Assembly: GCF_024362695.1 (NCBI RefSeq)
Contig: NC_065425.1
Coordinates: forward strand, 4,159,001-4,223,000
DNA length: 64,000 nucleotides
Source: Pectinophora gossypiella
Lineage: Eukaryota; Arthropoda; Insecta; Lepidoptera; Gelechiidae
Direction of reading: 5' to 3'
The translations under genes were made by a program, and so were the position numbers. This document shows positions 58,115-64,000 of the stretch, in pieces (positions within the stretch are counted from its first letter, which is position 1; each line of letters opens with the position of its first letter). Under the pieces are notes generated by a model that saw nothing but the letters and a program-made list of their open reading frames with translations, was not told the DNA's origin and did no database searches.

Positions 58115-58280
58115 TGTTTATTCACGAAACCATCGGTATGCCAATTTCCATAAAATCAATTATAACTCGGAAGCATAAAAACTCGGAATATTAAAAATGA
58201 ACATCTACCGAGTCGATATAACGGAAACGAGATTTCCTTGACTAATCAGCTTTGCAACCATTCGTGAAATTATGTATAAG
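58115..58280 (+). promoter_or_regulatory. SPH-C promoter block
   Basis: Counterpart of the SPH-B block: ACTCGG at 58165 and 58181, inverted CCGAGT at 58208 (same spacing as in B), and TATAAG at 58275-58280, 59 bases before the ATG. Confidence 0.6.
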
Positions 58281-58333
58281 ATTTAACAATACGTATTTTT
58301 ATGTTGGAAAACTCTTTCTATAAGAAATTCGAG

Positions 58334-61300
58334 ATGAAAACTTCTGTCCGGTTAAGTTATCGACTAATATGTCTAATTTGGTCATCTTGTCACATTTTAG
58401 GTGAGTTTGTGTCGTAAAATATGTTAATTTGTTACTAATGGGTCCGATAAGTATGAATCATAGGCATTAAAATAACTTAAAAAAAAAATAAGTATAATAG
58501 GTATTGAAATAGGTACATAATATTAATTGTTAAATATTATGTACAGGATCACAATCGATAGAGACAGGCACAGTGTTACCACAGAATTTAGTTGAAGCTA
58601 TAAAAAAGGCAGATCCCAGTGAAATACGACAGATTCTGAACAACTCTAGAAGGATAATAACTGGCACAGAGGCTACACATAATCGTCCTTATATGGTAAG
58701 AAATATTTCTATCTTTTATCCTGTGGGTTATGAGGTGGATTTACAACCTCAGCAACCTGGATTCAGGCTTAGTGAACCGCCAGAGGCTTCTGACATGGCT
58801 CATGTAACGACTACTTACTTACATTAGTAAGTAGGGGACCAACGGATTAATATCATTATTCTTTTGCAAGTTAATGTAACTCCAGCATGTAATGTTAGTC
58901 ATTTTTGGGTCTTTGTCAGAAAAAATATTTTCAGGTTTCAATATTTATAATGTGAAAATCTTCATAACTTCTTCTTGTCTTGCTTGTCCATTATTGGAGG
59001 TTGGCGATCAGCTCAAGGAATGTGGGCCTGTCCCTGACCATGTGGAATAGCTCTTCTACCGTGGCCACCTTCGTCCACTCCTTGATGTTGTTGAACGCCT
59101 CGTATTTTTGTAGTATTGTTCATAACTATATGTATTATTACGAAAAGTTGACCCAGACAGACCCCGGTATAAAATTTGGTTAGTAGACAACAACATAAGG
59201 AACCAAAGTCTTCATACATTTGTATGAGCATTCTAAACTATTTGTACATTTCCAGGTATATCTAAAACTACCCTCGAACAGCGCTAAGTTCCAAGACTAC
59301 CGGCGTTGGTTGTGTGGTGGAGTCATTGTACATGAGGAGTATATCCTCACTTCAGCCGCCTGCATCGAAGATGTCAGGCATTTCTACGTCGTCTCGGGGA
59401 CTTACAAGTATTTTATAGTACCTATTATTTCATTCATCCTGCCTTAGTTTGAATTTTAGTATGTCTGTTGCGTTGTATCTATATTCATATCTCAACCCGC
59501 TGAACTTGGATATGTATTTTACTTTAACTTTTTAATATCATTTAAAAGTATCATCGATATTCCCTTATGTACCTAGCAAAGAATTTGAAATACATAGATA
59601 ATTAATTTCATGTGGTTTCCAGCATTGCTGGTACTCGGTTAATAGCAATAAGCTCGCCTCCTAATACATGGGATTTAAACATAGCTGGCGAGGAGCGGGT
59701 ACGATACGATACACCTCTGCTTACCCCTTTGGGGATATAGACGTGATACTATGTTATGTTATGAAAAGTTACAAATTATCTATCAACAGTAATAGAAAAT
59801 CATTCACTTTCACAGATAGCTGAGTGAGCTTTGTAACTTAGATTATCTTACGATGGATGTACCTCTAATGATAAAAACAATTATATCAGATATAATCGTA
59901 AATAATACTAGTTAGACTTTTAATAATGTCGTCATTTGACAAGTCCAAGGGTAACAATTAGCCATCAGCTGACTCAGTTTAAACCGTTAATGAATTTCAA
60001 GATTTATGTTCAAACTGTGACTAGTTATATCTTCGTTACATTTTATCTTTCCCTTAGTAGTTAGTAGTATAATCGTGAGCTTATAATATGTTACGTATTC
60101 ACAGATTCTCATTCGAGTTTGATCGCTATAACAATCCTTGTATCAAAAACGGTGCCAAAAAAGCTGTGTGGAAATGTATTCCAAGAAGTAAGATAATTTT
60201 TTAAAGACATTTTTCAGTTTTATAATGTTTTTAACTGACATACAAACGGTTTTCTTATTTTTTGCTTATTTTTTATAATTTTTAGATGATTCAAAGAACA
60301 AAATGACTCGTCAAATATTCAGGTTAGATAAAAGGACCCTATGAAAACAGGGTAACGCTAAGGAGATGATGACGACAAATAACAAAACGGTTTCTCATGC
60401 TGATGAGTCATACATGTATTTTTTTTCCAGACTACGTGTTCGACGGTCATGAGAATGACAACATTCGATGGATGAACAACGATATCGCTGTGGTGAAACT
60501 GGAAGACGAGTTCGACTTCACAAGGCGTGTCAGGGGATGTGACTACGCTCCGAGACCCATCTGTTACAATAATCAAAGTGCCAAGTTTGAAGAAGCTAAT
60601 GCTCTTGCGTCTATTGCCGGTTGGGGCAGCACTGATAAATATAATGACGTATGTATTTTTTATATAATTATCATCTAATGCACGACCATGTTAACTTTAT
60701 GTAGGTGTTGTATCACATCTTTATTATCCACTATGGCTAGGTAAAATGAGGGCTTCTATATACGAGTATGTATCCAGTGCTATTAATTAAGATCCCAGGG
60801 ATTTGGAAGAGTGATCAAAAAGTGTATTAGAACATAACAAAAAGATGTGAATGATTTTTGTTATAATAGCACTTACTGTCTTGTGCTTTATAGAAAATTA
60901 CATGATGTACATACAAAAGACAGCCTATAATGCTGGGCACAGACCTCCTCCATTGACCGGAAGGGGAAAAAGAAAATTAGATCCGAAAATTCTAACCGCG
61001 CCGCGTGGGTGTGATTTGAAGCCGCAACTTCAGCCCGTGGCAGAATTGTTTCGGCTTCATTTTTTCTTTACAAAAGAAAAAATCGAACCTTATCTTATTG
61101 TTTTCTGCAACTGGATGAATATTTACCTTTATTCAATGCTTACAATTTTGGCAGTGGGTAAATTCACGCAAGAACCTGGATCTAACTAACCTACTCGAGG
61201 CCCCAGTGACAATAATGGGAAAAATTCCTTGCAAGAAGCGTTGGGGACAAAGGTATCACAACATCATCGACAATTACATGGTCTGTACCAACGACATGGC

Positions 61301-64000
61301 TTCAGAACTGAGTGAGATTTGTCAGGTTAGTTTCCTCAAGTATTGTAGCAAATCAGTGCTTATAAGTTTTTTGTCATTGTACCTATGGTGTGTCAGACAA
61401 TTGGCACAATAATATATTTTCTTGTTTCTTACCTCTAGACTATATCTTTTGGCCCTGCTGTCTTGACACCGTACTAGCAAGTAGTATTAATTTTGTGTAA
61501 TCATAATAAAAAATAATGGCTGTAAAAGTTATTTTCATTCCAGTTTCTTTTTATTCATCGTCATTATTTTAAGAGCCTTGCTTTTGTGTGTGTTGTATTC
61601 TCCACTTTAGTCTATCAAAGGCCAATTCTTTGACTGCCTTATAAGACACGACGTTCGTCGTTTCTTTAGTTACTTTTTATTACTTACTGCAAAAAATCTG
61701 AAACAAATTCATCAAAAATAATCCCAATACGAATATAACGCAAGATGTTTGCTGTTCATTTTTTATGTAATATTAAATATTTATATTCCCAGGAGAAATA
61801 CGTAGACTGTTCTGACATTTTAGAAGACTCTGATGAAGCTGGTAGAAGATCATGGAGTGTTGACATACCTGATAACGCGCGCGTGCACTCTGCAAACCAC
61901 AACAACTCATTCTTCAGAAGACAGGGCGACAAGATAAAGAATGGTGGATTCTGTGAGGTAGTGTAGCTGTTACCTAAGATTAGACAAGATAATTAGATAA
62001 GATTGTTTATTTGCCATAAATGCAGTGTGACAGATGTTACAAAAATATCGTTTACCGTGCATTTAAATTACATAAATCATGCAAAATTTATAAAATTTAA
62101 AATATAAAAGTGTCAATTCATACAAAGGTCTTATAATGAAATTAAATGTCATTTTAGCGAATATATTTCTGAAGTTACTTTTTCCGCTTATTTTCACTTT
62201 CACTTATCTATTGAAAAAAAGCACTAGTGATTTATTTGTATTATACGATGGTACATTTAAAAGTTCACTGACTTGGCTTGGCTTGGTGACTTGCTTTTTT
62301 TAATCAAAATCATTATCGGTATTGGGAACTCCGTGAAACTCCTTCCCAATAGGAAGAACGGACTGTGTCATGTCGAAATCGGAATAATTAAGATGCATAA
62401 CGATGAAGCATCAACGTCCTAATGCGATGTTGGTAGCGTGGCATCTCAAGGACTCTTTTTGTATATTTTGTTTTTTTTTTAGAACGACCACGGCGGCCCT
62501 CTTGTGCACGGACAAGGCACCAGTTCTATGGTCATTGGCATCATTTCCGCGTGTTTAGTCAAGGAGAAAACCAACAAATGCTACGGACCCTTCCTCTACA
62601 CCAGCGTTTACAAGAATCGTATGCTTATCAACTGTGCAATTTACAAAAACGTCGCGTGAGTCCATTATTTTATTTTATTTTAATTATATTTGATTAGTGA
62701 TATTATCATGTTATACTCCGCTCTGATGGACGCTCAAATGGTGTGCGTCAGAATCGCCGCTAACTCGTAATTTGTCTGCGTATTTTAAGTTGAAATAGTG
62801 TTCAATAATTGCTGCCCACTTAATGCCGACTAGTGCCTATCACCAGATATTTCCTTCCAACGTACTTTAAAAATACACCAACGAAATTGGAGTAACCGGC
62901 GATTCTACGGTCACCTCAAATGTCCACAATTCAATAATTAAAACATTCTATTAAGTATATTTTTAATCTAGACAGTAGTAAAATAATAAGACGCACCATG
63001 GTTATAAAATTATATAACAACGATAGGATGGAGCCACCTTTGCTATATTAAAATTATAAACAACATACCTAATGCTAACCTTATTTTCTTTTGTTGCCAG
63101 TACTGACTGCAATAAACTATTCAGATCTAGCGACACTTACACTGAAGTGGAGATGAATTGGTCTGATCACCCTGACGGGTAAGATTTTCTTGCACAGATG
63201 CAGTATGGAGTGTATTTCACTACGCTACTTTTACTAACCCGTGGAATTGACAATTGAAAATTATACAATTGTAACGACAACTTTGGGGGATGATTCAGAC
63301 ATTATTCCGAGTTGATATCAAGTGGAATTTACTGTTGGAAAATTCCTCGGACTCGGACGGCATTTGAACCCGCACGCAGCACTTGTCAAGCCGGGACAAG
63401 CGAGTCAACCATTACACCACCGGGTCCTCCTGTCCATGCGAAATTGAGTATAGAATATTGAGTACTAATATTACTTAGACCGATAAGTCTACAGTAACAT
63501 GTAGATTTCAACTTATCGTAAAGATGAAGCCTTAGCTACTTTTTTTGAAAGAATTTCGCATGGACAGGAGGAGGACCCGGTGGTGTAATGGTTAACACGT
63601 TGATCCCGGCTTGACAAGAGCTGCGGGTTCAAGTCCCGTCCGAGTCAGATTTGTTCGGTTTCGGCTTATTTTCTCTTTGTGACTTTTCTTAACCACGGGG
63701 GAGTGCTATAAAAACAAAAATCAATCAATCAATTCTATTTTTTTTTCTTTTCGGTGTCACTAACATTCTGTATAAAGAAAAAATATTCTTATATTTTTGC
63801 AGTCCCGCTAAAAGCGAAATATCAGCCATGCGAAGGAAACAAGAGGAAGAAAAGCGCTTACTTGCGTCTGGAGGTGAAATACACAATGCTACAAAAACCA
63901 ATGCCACTGAACTCACTTCTACAACAGACAGAGATAGCAAAACCGCTACTGTAAAGGTAGATTCCAAAGAAGATCATCCTATGCAACGAGTTGGTCTTAT
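58334..64000 (+). CDS. SPH-C: secreted chymotrypsin-fold pseudoprotease, cut by window edge
   Basis: Ten exons seen: 58334-58400, 58547-58695, 59256-59407, 60105-60187, 60431-60648, 61155-61325, 61793-61957, 62483-62655, 63101-63178, and 63803 to the right edge, with no stop reached (484 codons plus two bases). Exon lengths equal those of SPH-B except exon 7 (165 against 150 nt), and intron phases are identical. A signal peptide (MKTSVRLSYRLICLIWSSC) precedes Arg57-Arg58 and IITGTEA. Ala107 stands for His57, Asp168 for Asp102, and NDHGGPL has Asp337 (Asp194) and His338 for Ser195. The loop before Cys191 carries ICQ and VDC cysteines and a His/Asn-rich patch. The tail is Lys/Glu-rich with Asn-Ala-Thr sequons. 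It is closest to SPH-B, pointing to a later duplication than the one that separated A. Biological role unknown. Confidence 0.9.
58728..58860 (-). mobile_element. GAA-tail SINE fragment (SPH-C intron 2)
   Basis: TGTGGGTTATGAGGTGGATT, CTCAGCAACCTGGATTCAGG, CCAGAGGCTTCTGACATGGC. It starts only about 30 bases after the exon 2 donor. Confidence 0.55.
60330..60376 (+). mobile_element. GATG-tail SINE tail fragment (SPH-C intron 4)
   Basis: AGATAAAAGGACCCTATGAA, AACAGGGTAACGCTAAGGAG, ATGATGACGA; 55 bases before the exon 5 acceptor. Confidence 0.5.
63272..63345. mobile_element. MITE half copy, GTTAGTGACATCGTAACG family (SPH-C intron 9)
   Basis: TGTAACGACAACTTTGGGGG, ATGATTCAGACATTATTCCG, AGTTGATATCAAGTGGAATT. 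The second half is replaced by the SINE that follows. Confidence 0.5.
63354..63445 (-). mobile_element. tRNA-derived SINE (GGACCCGGTGGTG head), inverted copy (SPH-C intron 9)
   Basis: Complement of the head: GACTCGGACGGCATTTGAAC (B box), ACCATTACACCACCGGGTCC, TCCTGTCCATGCGAAATT. Confidence 0.65.
63557..63700 (+). mobile_element. tRNA-derived SINE (GGACCCGGTGGTG head) (SPH-C intron 9)
   Basis: GACAGGAGGAGGACCCGGTG, GTGTAATGGTTAACACGTTG, GCGGGTTCAAGTCCCGTCCG: an intact A and B box. The body TTCGGTTTCGGCTTATTTTC follows. It lies head to head with 63354-63445. Confidence 0.65.

Noticed and set aside
60851..61189. 112-codon frame in SPH-C intron 5
   Set aside because: It runs through a LINE-end fragment and over the exon 6 acceptor in a different frame from the conserved exon.
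63571..63650. tRNA gene
   Set aside because: A and B boxes are good, but copies at 6414 and 63354 with the same flanks show a SINE.
1..64000. CRISPR arrays, bacterial operons, prophage
   Set aside because: Introns, poly(A) signals and eukaryotic repeats show animal nuclear DNA; no regular spaced repeats were seen.

Overview
The window is nuclear genomic DNA of an insect, most probably a moth or butterfly (Lepidoptera). The grounds are AT-rich DNA with short exons in long introns, GT-AG splice sites, AATAAA poly(A) signals, a Tlx/C15 homeobox gene of insect type, and a dense load of short interspersed repeats of the kind seen in lepidopteran genomes (tRNA-headed SINEs with GATG or GAA tails, LINE 3' ends carrying a CCCACTGCTGGGC block, Helitron-like elements ending in CTAGT, many MITEs). 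The repeat names used here are descriptive labels, not database names.

Left half (1-30,100): this belongs to one gene on the minus strand, the T-cell-leukemia homeobox orthologue C15 (clawless). Coding exon 1 is at 29,087-29,636 and has an eh1-like Groucho-binding motif. An intron of about 18.1 kb follows, then exon 2 at 10,756-10,984 with almost the whole homeodomain. The final exon is not visible, so 1-10,755 is read as part of intron 2. The introns are filled with Helitrons, SINEs, MITEs and LINE remnants.

Middle (30,100-34,640): no gene recognised; MITEs, SINE and LINE 3' ends and a LINE reverse-transcriptase remnant.

Right half (34,640-64,000): three tandem, same-strand, ten-exon paralogues (called SPH-A, SPH-B and SPH-C) encode secreted chymotrypsin-fold serine protease homologues. 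All three have Ala in place of catalytic His57 and His in place of catalytic Ser195. Asp102, Asp194, the activation-site Ile16 and key cysteines are kept. All carry a long extra loop, on its own exon, between the Cys182 and Cys191 positions. B and C also have a Lys/Glu-rich, sequon-bearing C-terminal tail. All nine intron phases agree between the copies. Each gene is preceded by a related promoter block with three ACTCGG-type half-sites and a TATA-like box. B and C are closest to each other; A is more diverged. C runs off the right edge inside its tenth exon.

The most notable system is this array of predicted catalytically dead protease-like secreted proteins. They are likely to act as binding, regulatory or structural proteins rather than enzymes. 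Their role is not evident from sequence. All exon models were built by eye from splice signals and reading-frame agreement among the three copies.
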